NCBI RefSeq assembly: GCF_011320225.1
Contig: NZ_JAAOEN010000014.1
Span: 52,741-116,740, forward strand
Reading direction: 5' to 3'
Source of the DNA: Phytoactinopolyspora limicola
GTDB taxonomy: Bacteria; Actinomycetota; Actinomycetes; Jiangellales; Jiangellaceae
DNA: 64,000 bases
Shown: piece by piece, positions 33,246-43,251 of the stretch
How positions within the stretch are numbered: the first letter of the stretch is position 1
Layout of the letters: every line of letters begins with the position of its first letter
Translations under genes and position numbers: made by a program
The notes under the pieces: generated by a model
The model's input: the letters and a program-made list of their open reading frames with translations, nothing else
Database searches by the model: none
Told to the model about the DNA's origin: nothing

Positions 33246-34355
33246 ATGTCCGCGCCCAACAGCCAATACGATCCCGTCGAGGTCACGCCGTTGCATCCGG
33301 ACGAGCTGGCCCGGATGCGTGACGACGCCGTGGCCGCTATCCGTGCGGCCGCGGACCTCACGCGGCTGAAGCAGATCAAGGTCGAACACACCGGAGACCG
33401 CTCGCCGTTGGCTTTGGCCAACCGAGAGATCGGGGCGTTGCCGCCACAGGCCCGCAAAGACGCCGGGCAGCGGATCGGCGCGGTCCGCAAAGAGGTCACC
33501 CACGCCATCCAGGCCCGTCAGGAGGAGTTGGAGGCCGAACGTGACGCCCGGGTCCTCCTGGAGGAGACGGTCGACGTCACCTTGCCGTGGGACCGCACTC
33601 CGCCGGGTGCGCGGCATCCGCTCAGCACCATCCAGGAGCGGGTCGGCGACGTCTTCGTCTCGATGGGCTGGGAGATCGCCGAGGGCCCTGAGGCGGAGGC
33701 CGAGTGGCTCAATTTCGACGCACTGAACATCGGCCCGGATCATCCGGCGCGCACCATGCAGGACACCTTCTTCGTCGAGTCCGAACAGTCCGGTGTGGTG
33801 CTGCGTACTCACACTTCGCCGGTGCAGGCCCGCACCATGCTGTCTCGCACGCCACCCATCTACGTGGTCTGCCCGGGACGGACGTTCCGTACCGACGAGC
33901 TCGACGCCACCCACACGCCGGTGTTCAGCCAGGTGGAGGGGCTGGCCGTCGACGAGGGCATCACCATGGCGCATCTCAAAGGCACCCTGGACCACTTCGC
34001 GTCGTCGATGTTCGGCGAGGGCATCACCACTCGCTTGCGCCCGTCGTACTTCCCGTTCACGGAGCCGAGTGCGGAGATGGATCTCCAGTGTTTCGTGTGC
34101 CGCGGTGCGTCCGTGGGCAATCCCGACCGCCCGTGTCGCACGTGCAGCTCGGAAGGCTGGATCGAGTGGGGTGGCTGCGGCATGGTCAACCCACGAGTGT
34201 TGATCGCGTGCGGTATCGATCCGGACCGTTACACCGGGTTCGCCTTCGGCATGGGGCTGGAGCGTACGTTGATGTTCCGGCACGGCATCGCGGACATGCA
34301 CGACATGGTCGAGGGTGACATCCGTTTCACCACCGCGTTCGGGATGGAGATCTAG
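33246..34355 (+). CDS. pheS: Phenylalanyl-tRNA synthetase alpha subunit
   Basis: 369 aa class II synthetase subunit containing the catalytic core. Motifs seen: GWEIAEGPEAEAEWLNFDALN, RTHTSPVQARTM, FRTDELDATHTPVFSQVEG and the motif 3 region AFGMGLERTLMFRHG. Together with PheT it forms the alpha2beta2 enzyme charging tRNA-Phe. ATG at 33246 (MSAPNSQYDP) gives the family's N-terminal coiled coil; the longer in-frame GTG at 33123 would lie upstream of the TAGAAT -10. The stop TAG is directly followed by the pheT ATG. Confidence 0.95.
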   Translation: MSAPNSQYDPVEVTPLHPDELARMRDDAVAAIRAAADLTRLKQIKVEHTGDRSPLALANREIGALPPQARKDAGQRIGAVRKEVTHAIQARQEELEAERDARVLLEETVDVTLPWDRTPPGARHPLSTIQERVGDVFVSMGWEIAEGPEAEAEWLNFDALNIGPDHPARTMQDTFFVESEQSGVVLRTHTSPVQARTMLSRTPPIYVVCPGRTFRTDELDATHTPVFSQVEGLAVDEGITMAHLKGTLDHFASSMFGEGITTRLRPSYFPFTEPSAEMDLQCFVCRGASVGNPDRPCRTCSSEGWIEWGGCGMVNPRVLIACGIDPDRYTGFAFGMGLERTLMFRHGIADMHDMVEGDIRFTTAFGMEI

Positions 34356-36869
34356 ATGCGCGTCCCGCTTTCCTGGCTGCGCGAATACGCCGACCTGCCG
34401 CCTGACGTTCCGGCCCGTGATGTCGCGGCCCGATTGATCCGGGCCGGACTCGAAGTCGAGACGGTCGACGAGGCCGGAGCCGACGTCACCGGTCCGTTGG
34501 TGCTTGGCCGGGTTCTGGAGTATGCCGAGGAGACCCACGGCAACGGCAAGACCATCCGCTGGTGTGCGGTGGACGTCGGCCCGGAACACAACGCCGATCG
34601 CGGCGCCGAGGGCGTCGCGTCGCCGTCGCGAGGCATCGTCTGTGGTGCACGCAACTTCGAGGTGGGCGACCTCGTGGTGGTCTGCCTGCCCGGCGCCGTC
34701 CTGCCCGGTGGGTTCGCCATCTCCGCGCGCAAGACGTACGGGCACGTGTCGGACGGGATGATCTGCTCGGAGCGCGAGCTCGGCCTCGGCGACGACCACG
34801 CCGGCATCATCGTGCTCGACCCCGACGCTGGAAGTCCGGGCGACGACGCTGCCGCGGTGCTCCATCTACGCGACGACGTGCTCGACATCGCCGTCACCCC
34901 GGACCGCGGCTACTGCCTGTCCGTCCGTGGTGTCGCGCGCGAAGCCGCGACGGCCTACGGCGTCGCTTTCCGAGACCCGGGTGAGCTGGCCCTTCCGGAG
35001 CCAGGGCCGGGCGACTATCCGGTGGTGGTGGACGACGCGGAGCGCTGCCCGGCGTTCGCCACCCGGACCGTCACCGGGTTCGACCCCGCGGCACCGAGCC
35101 CGCGGTGGCTGCGGCGGCGAGTCCAGCTGGCCGGGATGCGGCCTATCTCGCTGGCCGTCGACGTCACCAACTACGTCATGATGGAGCTCGGCCAGCCGAT
35201 CCACGGTTACGACCGTGACCTGCTACGTGGCACCATCGTGGTGCGCCGTGCCGAGGCAGGCGAGAAGCTCACCACACTCGACGACTTCGTGCGGACCCTT
35301 GAGACCGACGACCTTCTCATCACCGACGATTCCGGGCCGATCGGCTTGGCCGGGGTGATGGGTGGCAGTACCACCGAACTGAGCGCGGCGACCACGTCGG
35401 TGGTGGTCGAGGCGGCGAACTTCGAGACCACCGGCGTAGCCCGGACCGCCCGGCGGCACAAACTCCCCAGCGAGGCGTCGCGTCGATTCGAGCGTGGTGT
35501 TGATCCCGCTCTGCCAGTGGCTGCCGCCACGCGGGTGGCGCAGCTCCTAGTGGAACTCGGCGGCGGCGCGATCGAGCCGGGCGTCACACTGGTGGGTGGT
35601 CTGCCGACACATCCGGCGGTGGACATCGACGCGGATCTGCCGAGCCGCGTCGTTGGTGTCGACTATCCAGCCGACGAGGTTGTTGGGTCGCTGCGTGCGG
35701 TGGGCTGCACGGTGGACACGCCGGCGCCGGATCGGCTCCTCGTCACACCCCCGAGCTGGCGGCCGGACCTGACCGATCCATACGACTTCGTGGAGGAGGT
35801 CGCCCGGCTGCGGGGTTACGACGCCGTACCGTCGGTGTTGCCGGTGGCACCACCTGGCCGCGGTGTCACCGTCGAGCAGCGGGTCCGTCGGCGGGTCGAA
35901 CGCGCCGTCGCCGCCGCCGGGTACGTGGAGGCACCGTCGTACCCGTTTATGGGGACGGCGGAACTCGACGCGTTGGGTTTGCCTGACGACGACGCCCGGC
36001 GGCGCGCTTCCCGCCTGGCCAACCCGATCTCCGACGAGCAGCCGCTATTGCGCACCACGCTGCTGCCCGGCCTGCTGGCCACACTACGGCGCAACGCCGG
36101 ACGCGGGTCGGTGGATGCCGCGGTCTACGAGTCCGGTTTGGTGTTCCGGCCGGAACCGGGAGAGCCGGTGGTACCGCCCCGGCTCCCGGTGGACCGTCGC
36201 CCCACGAAAGACGAGTTCGAGCGGCTGGAAGCGGCGCTGCCGAAGCAGCCCCGCCGGCTGGCCGTCGCACTGTCCGGGGCGCGTGAGCGGCCGGGCTGGT
36301 GGGGGCCGGGCCGGGCGGCGTCGTGGGCGGATGCCATCGACGCGGCGAGAATCGTCACCGACGCGGCCGGGGTGTCGCTGCGGGTGGAGCGCGACGAACA
36401 TGCGCCCTGGCATCCTGGCCGCTGTGCCGCGTTGTACGTCGGTGAGACCTTGATCGGGCACGCCGGTGAGCTGCACCCGCGCGTCGTGCAGGCCCTTGGC
36501 CTACCGGAGCGGACGTCGGCCATGGAGTTGGAGCTGGACCGCCTGGGTGTTCGTGACGAACCGGTGGTGGCGCCTGCGGTGTCCACGTTCCCGGTGGCGA
36601 CGCAGGACGTCGCGCTTGTTGTCGATGACGCGGTCCCGGCCGCCGACGTCGAGACCGCGTTGCGCGACGGTGCCGGCCCACTGTTGGAGTCGGTGCGGTT
36701 GTTCGACGTCTACAGCGGAGCCCAGGTGGGGGAGGGGCACAAATCGTTGGCTTATGCCCTCCGCTTCCGCGCGTCGGATCGCACCCTCACGGTCGAGGAG
36801 ACCACGGCGGCCCGGGACGCAGCGGTGGCCGCGGCCGGTGAGCGCACCGGCGCCACGCTGCGCGCTTAG
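34356..36869 (+). CDS. pheT: Phenylalanyl-tRNA synthetase beta subunit
   Basis: 837 aa, full length. Domains in order: N-terminal B1, EMAP/tRNA-binding OB domain (about 40-150, [17 protein letters not shown]), B3/B4 editing ([24 protein letters not shown], then [25 protein letters not shown]), B5, catalytic-like core and the C-terminal ferredoxin-like anticodon-binding FDX-ACB ([16 protein letters not shown]). It edits Tyr-tRNA-Phe and structures the enzyme. ATG abuts the pheS stop (TAGATG), so coupled translation is expected. Confidence 0.96.
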   Translation: MRVPLSWLREYADLPPDVPARDVAARLIRAGLEVETVDEAGADVTGPLVLGRVLEYAEETHGNGKTIRWCAVDVGPEHNADRGAEGVASPSRGIVCGARNFEVGDLVVVCLPGAVLPGGFAISARKTYGHVSDGMICSERELGLGDDHAGIIVLDPDAGSPGDDAAAVLHLRDDVLDIAVTPDRGYCLSVRGVAREAATAYGVAFRDPGELALPEPGPGDYPVVVDDAERCPAFATRTVTGFDPAAPSPRWLRRRVQLAGMRPISLAVDVTNYVMMELGQPIHGYDRDLLRGTIVVRRAEAGEKLTTLDDFVRTLETDDLLITDDSGPIGLAGVMGGSTTELSAATTSVVVEAANFETTGVARTARRHKLPSEASRRFERGVDPALPVAAATRVAQLLVELGGGAIEPGVTLVGGLPTHPAVDIDADLPSRVVGVDYPADEVVGSLRAVGCTVDTPAPDRLLVTPPSWRPDLTDPYDFVEEVARLRGYDAVPSVLPVAPPGRGVTVEQRVRRRVERAVAAAGYVEAPSYPFMGTAELDALGLPDDDARRRASRLANPISDEQPLLRTTLLPGLLATLRRNAGRGSVDAAVYESGLVFRPEPGEPVVPPRLPVDRRPTKDEFERLEAALPKQPRRLAVALSGARERPGWWGPGRAASWADAIDAARIVTDAAGVSLRVERDEHAPWHPGRCAALYVGETLIGHAGELHPRVVQALGLPERTSAMELELDRLGVRDEPVVAPAVSTFPVATQDVALVVDDAVPAADVETALRDGAGPLLESVRLFDVYSGAQVGEGHKSLAYALRFRASDRTLTVEETTAARDAAVAAAGERTGATLRA

Positions 36870-36871
36870 GG

Positions 36872-37798
36872 GTGTCGGTGCGGACCCCGGTGGTGGCGCG
36901 TCGGCAGTTCTTGCTCGGCTGCGCGGCGCTGGTCGGGTTGCCGGCGTGTGGTGTCGGCGGAGCCGACGATTCACCCACCCGGACAGATCGGACCAGGCCG
37001 GCGGGTTCGCCGACCACCACCGCGCCGCCGGCGGGCACCACCACCCCAGCTGCGGAACCGACTGGGGCGGCCGAGCTCACCGAGACCCCCGTGAGTGCCG
37101 CCGACGTCGACCCCGCCGACTACCCGACCACGGCCTCCGAGTGGGGCGAGCAGGTCACCGGCGTGCGCACCAGGCTCGATACCCGGGACTCCGTTGTCGC
37201 GTTGACCTTCGACGCGTGCGGCGGACCGAATGGCGTCGGCTACGACGCCGCGTTGATCGACTTTCTCCGGACGGAGAAGGTGCCCGCGACGCTGTTCGTG
37301 AACCAGCGGTGGATCGATGCCAACGAGGCGACGTTCGCCGACCTCGCCGCCGATCCGTTGTTCGCGGTCGGCAACCATGGAACGGCGCACCGCCCGTTGT
37401 CGGTGAGCGGCCGGGAGGTGTACGGCATCGCGGGAACCGGCAGTCCGGCCGAGGTGATCGACGAGATCATGATCAACCAGGCGACCATCGAACGGGTGGC
37501 CGGGTTGTCGCCACGGTGGTTCCGGTCCGGCACCGCCTATTACGACGAGGTCGCGGTGCGGATCGCCCAGGATCTCGGCTTCGAGGTGGTCAACTACGAC
37601 GTGCTGGGTGACGCCGGGGCGACTTTCGACGCTGCGCAGGTGGCCGCCGCGCTGGCGACGGCCCAACCCGGGTCGATCCCGTTGCTGCACATGAACCACC
37701 CGGCCAGTGGCACCGCCGACGGCGTCGCCCAGGCGGTGCCGGCGCTGCGTTCGCGCGGCATCCGGTTCGTCCCCCTGGGTGACCACGGGTTCGCCTGA
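36872..37798 (+). CDS. Polysaccharide deacetylase-like lipoprotein
   Basis: 308 aa. Signal with RRQFLLGCAALVGLPACG, a lipobox and a possible twin-arginine motif, then a Thr/Pro linker. The NodB domain has VALTFDACGG (motif 1, with Asp metal ligand) and NHGTAHRP (motif 2, the two metal His), plus RWFRSGTAYYD and LLHMNHP. It probably deacetylates a cell-wall or extracellular sugar. The GTG start is 2 nt after the pheT stop, so it rides on the pheST transcript, though the functions are unrelated. Confidence 0.85.
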   Translation: MSVRTPVVARRQFLLGCAALVGLPACGVGGADDSPTRTDRTRPAGSPTTTAPPAGTTTPAAEPTGAAELTETPVSAADVDPADYPTTASEWGEQVTGVRTRLDTRDSVVALTFDACGGPNGVGYDAALIDFLRTEKVPATLFVNQRWIDANEATFADLAADPLFAVGNHGTAHRPLSVSGREVYGIAGTGSPAEVIDEIMINQATIERVAGLSPRWFRSGTAYYDEVAVRIAQDLGFEVVNYDVLGDAGATFDAAQVAAALATAQPGSIPLLHMNHPASGTADGVAQAVPALRSRGIRFVPLGDHGFA

Positions 37799-37856
37799 TG
37801 CCGGAAACCCGCGGTCATGGTGGGTCGGTCCGGACGATAAGACGAGGAGAAGAACT

Positions 37857-38672
37857 ATGGCAACAGACGCCGCGCGGCGGGTGCTGATCACGGGTGCGAG
37901 CCGGGGGATCGGCCGTGAGCTGGCGGTGGGCCTGGCCGAACGTGGCCTTGCCGTGGGGCTGCTGGCCCGCGATCAGCGCCGCCTCGACGAGGTGGCCGCC
38001 GAATGCCGGGAGCGGGGCGCGGCCGAGGTGGTCGTGGTTGTCGCCGACGTCGTGGACTCGACGGCGGTTCTGGCGGCGGTCGACGAGGTGGAGTCCACGC
38101 TGGGTGGGGTCGACCTGCTCGTGAACAACGCCGGGGTGATCGAGCCGGAGGCGACGGACTTCCTCGGGCTCGACGCCGAGCAGACGTGGCGGGTCATCGA
38201 GGTGAACGTCCGCGGCCCGATGCTGGTCACCCAGGCGGCCCTGCGGGGCATGGTCCGGTCCGGCGGGGGCCGCGTCGTGAATCTCAGCAGCGGCGCCGCG
38301 TATAAGCCGATGACGTCGTACACCGGCTACACCGTCGCGAAGGGAGCGTTGACCAGGTTCACCACGCAACTGAATGCCCAGTTCCAGGACCGGGGTGTGC
38401 TGGCCTTCGACGTCGCACCGGGTCACGTGGAAACCGAGATGACCACTGCGATGCCGATGCACGAAGGCCGCACGGACTGGACACCGCCGGAGGCGGTCGT
38501 GGAGCTGATCGCGGCCGTTGGGGCCGGGCGGCTCGACGGGCTGGCCGGACGGCATCTGCGGGCCGGGACCGACACCGTGGAATCGCTGCTGGCCCGCCAA
38601 CCCGACATCGTCGAGCGAGATGCCCGGGCGTTGCGGATGGTGCCCATCGACGACGCCGACCCCGTCCGGTGA
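37857..38672 (+). CDS. SDR family NAD(P)-dependent oxidoreductase
   Basis: 271 aa Rossmann-fold dehydrogenase, classical SDR. Cofactor loop TGASRGIG, structural NNAG, active-site Ser in VVNLSSGAAYKP and the YxxxK pair in YTGYTVAKGA. Substrate unknown. The ATG at 37857 follows GAGGAGAAG. The stop TGA sits in CCGGTGATCGTTGCCGG, the boundary sequence of the palindromic elements of this window, followed by a C/G-homopolymer region. Confidence 0.88.
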   Translation: MATDAARRVLITGASRGIGRELAVGLAERGLAVGLLARDQRRLDEVAAECRERGAAEVVVVVADVVDSTAVLAAVDEVESTLGGVDLLVNNAGVIEPEATDFLGLDAEQTWRVIEVNVRGPMLVTQAALRGMVRSGGGRVVNLSSGAAYKPMTSYTGYTVAKGALTRFTTQLNAQFQDRGVLAFDVAPGHVETEMTTAMPMHEGRTDWTPPEAVVELIAAVGAGRLDGLAGRHLRAGTDTVESLLARQPDIVERDARALRMVPIDDADPVR

Positions 38673-38777
38673 TCGTTGCCGGGGTGCGGGGGCCCAGGCG
38701 CCCGGCGCCCCGCCCCCCCGCCCCGGGCGGGGGGGGGTGCACCCCCGGGGGGAGTTGAGGGTGCACCCGGGGGAGGG
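38673..38777. repeat. C/G homopolymer hairpin region between convergent genes
   Basis: Almost pure G and C: CCCCGCCCCCCCGCCCCG faces GGGCGGGGGGGGGTGC (about 38708-38740). A duplicated GGTGCACCC palindrome follows. It separates the SDR gene and the secreted subtilase gene, whose stop is at 38780-38778. It could form very stable hairpins or G-quadruplexes and is a place where sequencing or assembly errors are likely. Confidence 0.75.
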
Positions 38778-41700
38778 CTAACGCAGCCCGTAGGCGCGGA
38801 GCACGGTCTGCTCCAGCTGGCTGCCGTCGGTCCCGGTGACGCTGGCCCGCAGCGACCCGAACTCGCTCCCGGCCGGGGGTGCCGGCAACCGGACCACGTA
38901 GCCGTCGCTGGCCGGCCGCACGCGGACGTCCTGCCAGACCGCGCCGTCGTCGAACGACACCTCCAGTTGGATGTCCTCGACCGCCGGGGCGGACCCGTCG
39001 GCCCGCTCCACGGTGAGCTCCAGGCGGAACGGACGCCGCGCCGGCGCCCGGCCGAGCAGGTCGACGTCGCCGCCGATCCGTAGGCCGAGGAACGGCATGG
39101 TCTCGAACGGCTCCGGCGGCCCACTCGTGAGTCGCCATGTCGCCTCGACCTCGGTGCCCAGCGTCGACCAACCGACCTCGCGGGTTTGCTGAGTGGTGAT
39201 CTCATACGTGGCGACGTCGTCGGGGAAGGTGATGTCGTACACCCCTCCGCCCGGGTCTTCGCTGGTGCCGACCACCTCACCGTCGATGGCCAGGGTGGTC
39301 GTCGCGGTGTATCCGTCGTCGTCCGGTGGTGTGTAGGCGTAGTGCCCCGGCGACGACGACGCGAAGGGCGTCAGAGTTACCCAGAAGAACCCGAAAGCGA
39401 CGTGTGGCCGGAGCACCGGACCGATCGGAGCGGCGTTCCACCGTTTCGGGTACCGCTTCCCAGCGTCAAGATCCGAAGGCAGGGCGGCGAACTCGACCGA
39501 GTCGCCGAACGCCAGCTGGGTCTCCCAGTGGACGGTGCCGGGTTCGGTGTAGAGGTCCAGTCGCTGCCCGGGCAGGTCCACGTCGTACTCCCATCGCACC
39601 CAGCCGATGTCGTCGACGATCGGCTCAGCCATCAGGGACGCGGGCAGGTTCACGTCGACGCCCTGCCCGTGCAGCGTGGTGTCCAGCCGAACCAGGTTGG
39701 TGTCGCGGACCCGGAACGTCGGATCGGCCGGAATCCGCCCTTCTTCGGTGAGGTGCAGGTTGTAGCCGCGGTCTGGCTGTCCCTTCTTCGCCGCTGGCGC
39801 CGCGAGCCCGGTCTGGTAGCCGAACGTGTACTCGTACGAGGTCACCTCCGGCGTCGGGGTCGCGTAGAGCTGCCCAGTGCCCCGGTTGGGGTCGTCGGGA
39901 TCGGCTGATACGCCCCACTCGACGAGGAACGACTGGAGGAACGCGCGGCGCTGGCCGACCTGCCATGCGTTCGTGCTGTCCACCTGCACGCCGATGGTCT
40001 CGCCATCCCGCGCGTCGAGGGTGACCTCGGTGTCGCCGCGAAGCTCGAGTTCCGGCTGGGAGACGAGGGTGAGGCTGCTGGCCATCGGGTCGGTGACGTC
40101 TTCGGTGTAGATCGCCGTGGTGAGGTCGTAGCGGCCGGCCGGGAGCCGAACGGTGACCGGCTCGGCTGGCAGAGCGACATCGCGGAGCAGATCCGCGCCT
40201 ATATCGCCGATGGTGGCCTCCGTGGCGGCCGGCTCGCCAGTGCGGTCGACGGCGTTGATGGTGAGGTTGTAGGACTCGACCTCTTGGACGACGCCGACGG
40301 GGGTGGTGACCGACACCGATCCGGTGTTGTCCGCAGCGGTGATCCAGCCGCTGTAGGCGCCGTCCGGTGCGCCGGTCGACGTGTCCGCGGTGATCTCGAC
40401 GTCGGCCGTGGCGCCCGCGTTCACCGTGACCTGTTCGGCGTCGACGCTGATGATCCCGTCCGGGGCGGACCCGCCGTCGGGGCCGAGCAGTGTCATCGAC
40501 AGATCCAGGGTGACGGCGTCGTCACCGGTGTTGTGGTACGTCAACGTCTCGGTGATGGGATCGTCGTCGCCATGTGGCCAGGCAACGAGCCCGAGACTCA
40601 GCGAGGCTGGAGCCGTGAACAGCTGTTGTCCCATCGCGCGGGCCGCGTCGACCCGGCCCGCCCCCTGCTGATAGGCGCCGTAGTCGGGGTGCGGCCGCGC
40701 ACTACCGAGCAGCACCTGCCGGAGTTCGGTGGCGGCCCAGTCCGGGTGTTGCTGGGCCAGCAGTGCCGCGACGCCGGCCACGTGAGGTGCGGCCATCGAC
40801 GTTCCGGAGAGCCGGGCGTAGTGCTCGTCGACGGCGGCTTCCTGGAGAGTCCCGGCGGCGCGGGCGGCGACGACCCCTTCGCCGGGTGCGGTCAGCTCCG
40901 GCTTGATGACCCCACCGCCGAGCCGGGGTCCGGTGTTGGAGAAGCGGCTCAGCACATCGGCGTCGTCGACGCTGCCGACGGCGAGCGCGTGATCGGCGGC
41001 GGCCGGGGTGGAGACCGTCGCGGGATCGAAGCACGGCATCGGCGCTGGGTGGTTGCCGGCCGCGACGACGAACAACGTGTCGTTCTGCTCGGTTAGGGCG
41101 TCGACGGCCTCGGACAACAGGTCGGAGCCGTCGGTAGCACAGCCGCCGAGGCTGAGGTTGACCACGTCGGCACCATGCTCGACGGCCCACTCCATGCCGG
41201 CGATGATCCACGAGTCGTACCCGCCGAACCAGTCCAGAACCTTGCCGATCAGCAGGTCGGCGTCCGGGGCGACCCCCGTGTAGCGGCCGTCCGCGGCGGT
41301 ACCGCGCCCGGCCACGATCGACGCGACATGGGTGCCATGCCCCTCGTAGTCGATGGGGCCGTCGTCACTGAAGGTGAAGTCCTCGGCCTTGAGCACGGCG
41401 TCGGCCAGGTCCGGATGTTGTTCGTCGATGCCGGTGTCGAGGACCGCCACGGTCACCCCTGCGCCGGTGTATCCGGCGTCCCACACCTGAGGTGCGCCGA
41501 TCCGCGGCACACTCCGGTCCAGTTGCGGGTGGACCCGCCCGTCGAGATGGACTTCAGCGATGCCGCTGGCGGCCGTGCCGATGCCGTCTCGTGCGCCGGC
41601 GAGTTCCGCCCAGAGGTCGCCGGTCGACTCGGCTGGGACGGTGACCGCGGCGGCGCCGATGCTGGGCAGCTCACGTTCGACGGCGACTCCGGCGCCTCGA

Positions 41701-42179
41701 AGGGTGTGGGTGGCGGCGCGTGGTGACCGCGGCGCCTCGTCGTACCGGATGATCAGGGGTAACCCGTCGGCCGACGGGTCGTCGTAGCCCTGCTCGATGA
41801 GTGTCGTCACGTCGAACAGGCGGGGGTCGAGCGTGCCCGCACCGACTGGTCCGAGGGCGTCGGCGGGGATCACCCGCAACCGGCCGTCGGTGGTCCGGCG
41901 CTGGGCGAACGGAATTCCGTCCCGTCCCGGACCTGGGGTGATGTCGACCGTTCGGGTGTCGTCGCCGTGGGTGGTGACGGTGACGACGTCCCCGGTGAGG
42001 AGGGTCACCGACGCCTGTGTGGGTGATCCGGCCGACGCGGGGCCGTCGACGGTGGTCACGGTCGGAGTGGGACCTTCAGGGTCCGCGGTGGCCGGGGTGG
42101 CGCCCAGCCCAGCGGTGGTGATCGCCATCGTCGTAGCGGCCGCCGTGACCGCGGCCATGGATCGTCGCCTGGTGCTCAT
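38778..42179 (-). CDS. Secreted S8 family subtilisin-like protease
   Basis: 1133 aa, large extracellular protease. Signal peptide (about residues 8-33), propeptide, then the catalytic domain with Asp248 (VAVLDTGID), His281 (HGTHVASIVAG) and Ser461 (LSGTSMAAPHVAG). A protease-associated-like insertion may be present. The C-terminal half (about 500 residues) is made of beta-sandwich domains of the type seen in S8 proteins of Streptomyces and relatives. ATG at 42179 lies 6 nt after GGAGG; the adjacent ATG at 42182 is an alternative. Likely degrades external protein; substrate unknown. Confidence 0.92.
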   Translation of the reverse strand: MSTRRRSMAAVTAAATTMAITTAGLGATPATADPEGPTPTVTTVDGPASAGSPTQASVTLLTGDVVTVTTHGDDTRTVDITPGPGRDGIPFAQRRTTDGRLRVIPADALGPVGAGTLDPRLFDVTTLIEQGYDDPSADGLPLIIRYDEAPRSPRAATHTLRGAGVAVERELPSIGAAAVTVPAESTGDLWAELAGARDGIGTAASGIAEVHLDGRVHPQLDRSVPRIGAPQVWDAGYTGAGVTVAVLDTGIDEQHPDLADAVLKAEDFTFSDDGPIDYEGHGTHVASIVAGRGTAADGRYTGVAPDADLLIGKVLDWFGGYDSWIIAGMEWAVEHGADVVNLSLGGCATDGSDLLSEAVDALTEQNDTLFVVAAGNHPAPMPCFDPATVSTPAAADHALAVGSVDDADVLSRFSNTGPRLGGGVIKPELTAPGEGVVAARAAGTLQEAAVDEHYARLSGTSMAAPHVAGVAALLAQQHPDWAATELRQVLLGSARPHPDYGAYQQGAGRVDAARAMGQQLFTAPASLSLGLVAWPHGDDDPITETLTYHNTGDDAVTLDLSMTLLGPDGGSAPDGIISVDAEQVTVNAGATADVEITADTSTGAPDGAYSGWITAADNTGSVSVTTPVGVVQEVESYNLTINAVDRTGEPAATEATIGDIGADLLRDVALPAEPVTVRLPAGRYDLTTAIYTEDVTDPMASSLTLVSQPELELRGDTEVTLDARDGETIGVQVDSTNAWQVGQRRAFLQSFLVEWGVSADPDDPNRGTGQLYATPTPEVTSYEYTFGYQTGLAAPAAKKGQPDRGYNLHLTEEGRIPADPTFRVRDTNLVRLDTTLHGQGVDVNLPASLMAEPIVDDIGWVRWEYDVDLPGQRLDLYTEPGTVHWETQLAFGDSVEFAALPSDLDAGKRYPKRWNAAPIGPVLRPHVAFGFFWVTLTPFASSSPGHYAYTPPDDDGYTATTTLAIDGEVVGTSEDPGGGVYDITFPDDVATYEITTQQTREVGWSTLGTEVEATWRLTSGPPEPFETMPFLGLRIGGDVDLLGRAPARRPFRLELTVERADGSAPAVEDIQLEVSFDDGAVWQDVRVRPASDGYVVRLPAPPAGSEFGSLRASVTGTDGSQLEQTVLRAYGLR

Positions 42180-42334
42180 CATCGGCCTCCAGCAAGAAAT
42201 GATCGTCACTGGCTATGAGCGCCAAGTGCCGTGCTTCGTTGCATGCCGACCGGATCTTTCCGCGGTTGTCCGCCGTGGAGTGGGTGATCGTCGGTGTTGT
42301 ACGGTGCGGTTCACCATCTGCTGTGTTGTGAGGA

Positions 42335-43159
42335 ATGATGACGACGACGTGGGCGCCAGGCCCGGCCACCGCGCTGCGGGCCGAACTCGAGACACTCGCT
42401 ACGACGAGTCCGGGGCGATGGGCTTTCGCGGTCCGGGAAAGCGGGCATCAGCTGGCCTCGGTCAACGGCGACACCGTGATGCCCGCGGCCAGCACCATCA
42501 AGGTGGCCCTGATGCTGTTCGTGCTGCGGGACATCGCGGTCGGCCGACGTTCGCTGGACGATGTGCTCGACGTACCCGACGTCCGGGCCGGTGGTGCTGG
42601 TGTGCTCAACGCGTTGCCGTCGGTGCGTCGGCTCCGGCTCGACGAGGTGGTCGAGCTGATGATCGTCGTGAGCGACAACACCGCGGCGAACATGATCATC
42701 GACCTGCTCGGAGCGCCGGCACTCGACAAACGCCTGGCCGAGCTGGGCACTACTCATACCCGGCTACAGCGGCGGCTGATGGACTTGGAGGCGGCCAAGA
42801 CCGGCCTACGCAACGTCACTACCGCCGACGATCAAGCGCTGCTGCTGGATCGGCTCGTCGGACCGGGTCTGCTCCCGCCGGAGCTGCGCGAGCTCGCGTT
42901 GGGTGTGCTCGGCCGGCAGCAGTTCAACGACCGGATGCCGGCTCGGCTCGGGGCGGACGTCGTCTGCCGGCACAAGACCGGGGAGATCACTGGCGTCCGG
43001 CACGACGTCGGCGTTCTCGAGTTCGACGGCCGGCAGGTGGTGCTGGCCGCGCTCGGCAGCGAGTTGGACGACCCCGCGTCGCACGCCGAACGGCCGGGTC
43101 CCGCGGCCGACATCATCGCCGAGGCGGCGGCCACGGTGGTCCGCCTAGCCCGCACCTGA
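42335..43159 (+). CDS. Class A beta-lactamase-fold serine hydrolase (second copy)
   Basis: 274 aa, no signal peptide. Nucleophile box ASTIK (Ser53, Lys56), SDN at 113-115 and a KTG box (HKTGEITGVRHD). As in the protein at 7482-8378, no class A ExxLN glutamate is obvious, so beta-lactam hydrolysis is doubtful; the family has D-aminopeptidase or unknown activities. GTGAGGA precedes tandem ATGs at 42335 and 42338. It is followed, after a palindrome, by the D-aminoacylase gene on the same strand. Confidence 0.82.
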   Translation: MMTTTWAPGPATALRAELETLATTSPGRWAFAVRESGHQLASVNGDTVMPAASTIKVALMLFVLRDIAVGRRSLDDVLDVPDVRAGGAGVLNALPSVRRLRLDEVVELMIVVSDNTAANMIIDLLGAPALDKRLAELGTTHTRLQRRLMDLEAAKTGLRNVTTADDQALLLDRLVGPGLLPPELRELALGVLGRQQFNDRMPARLGADVVCRHKTGEITGVRHDVGVLEFDGRQVVLAALGSELDDPASHAERPGPAADIIAEAAATVVRLART

Positions 43160-43172
43160 CCCACCGCCCCCC

Positions 43173-43234
43173 TCCCGGTGATCATTGGCTTTTGACTACC
43201 GGATCCGGTAGTCAAAAGCCAATGATCACCGGGA
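43173..43234. repeat. GATC-bounded 62-bp perfect palindrome (core A, copy 2)
   Basis: Perfect 31-nt arms around a BamHI-like centre GGATCC, with the same TCCCGGTGATCATTGG ends and CTTTTGACTACC interior as 24069-24146. It lies 13 bp after the serine hydrolase stop and 17 bp before the D-aminoacylase ATG, so it would separate two same-strand genes transcriptionally. Confidence 0.92.
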
Positions 43235-43251
43235 AAAGACGAGAGGTGTAT

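Noticed and set aside
33117..34865. 582-codon open frame antisense to pheS/pheT
   Set aside because: It lies opposite well-conserved pheS and pheT; its translation is Arg/Gly/His-rich with no family, as expected for a shadow frame in GC-rich DNA.
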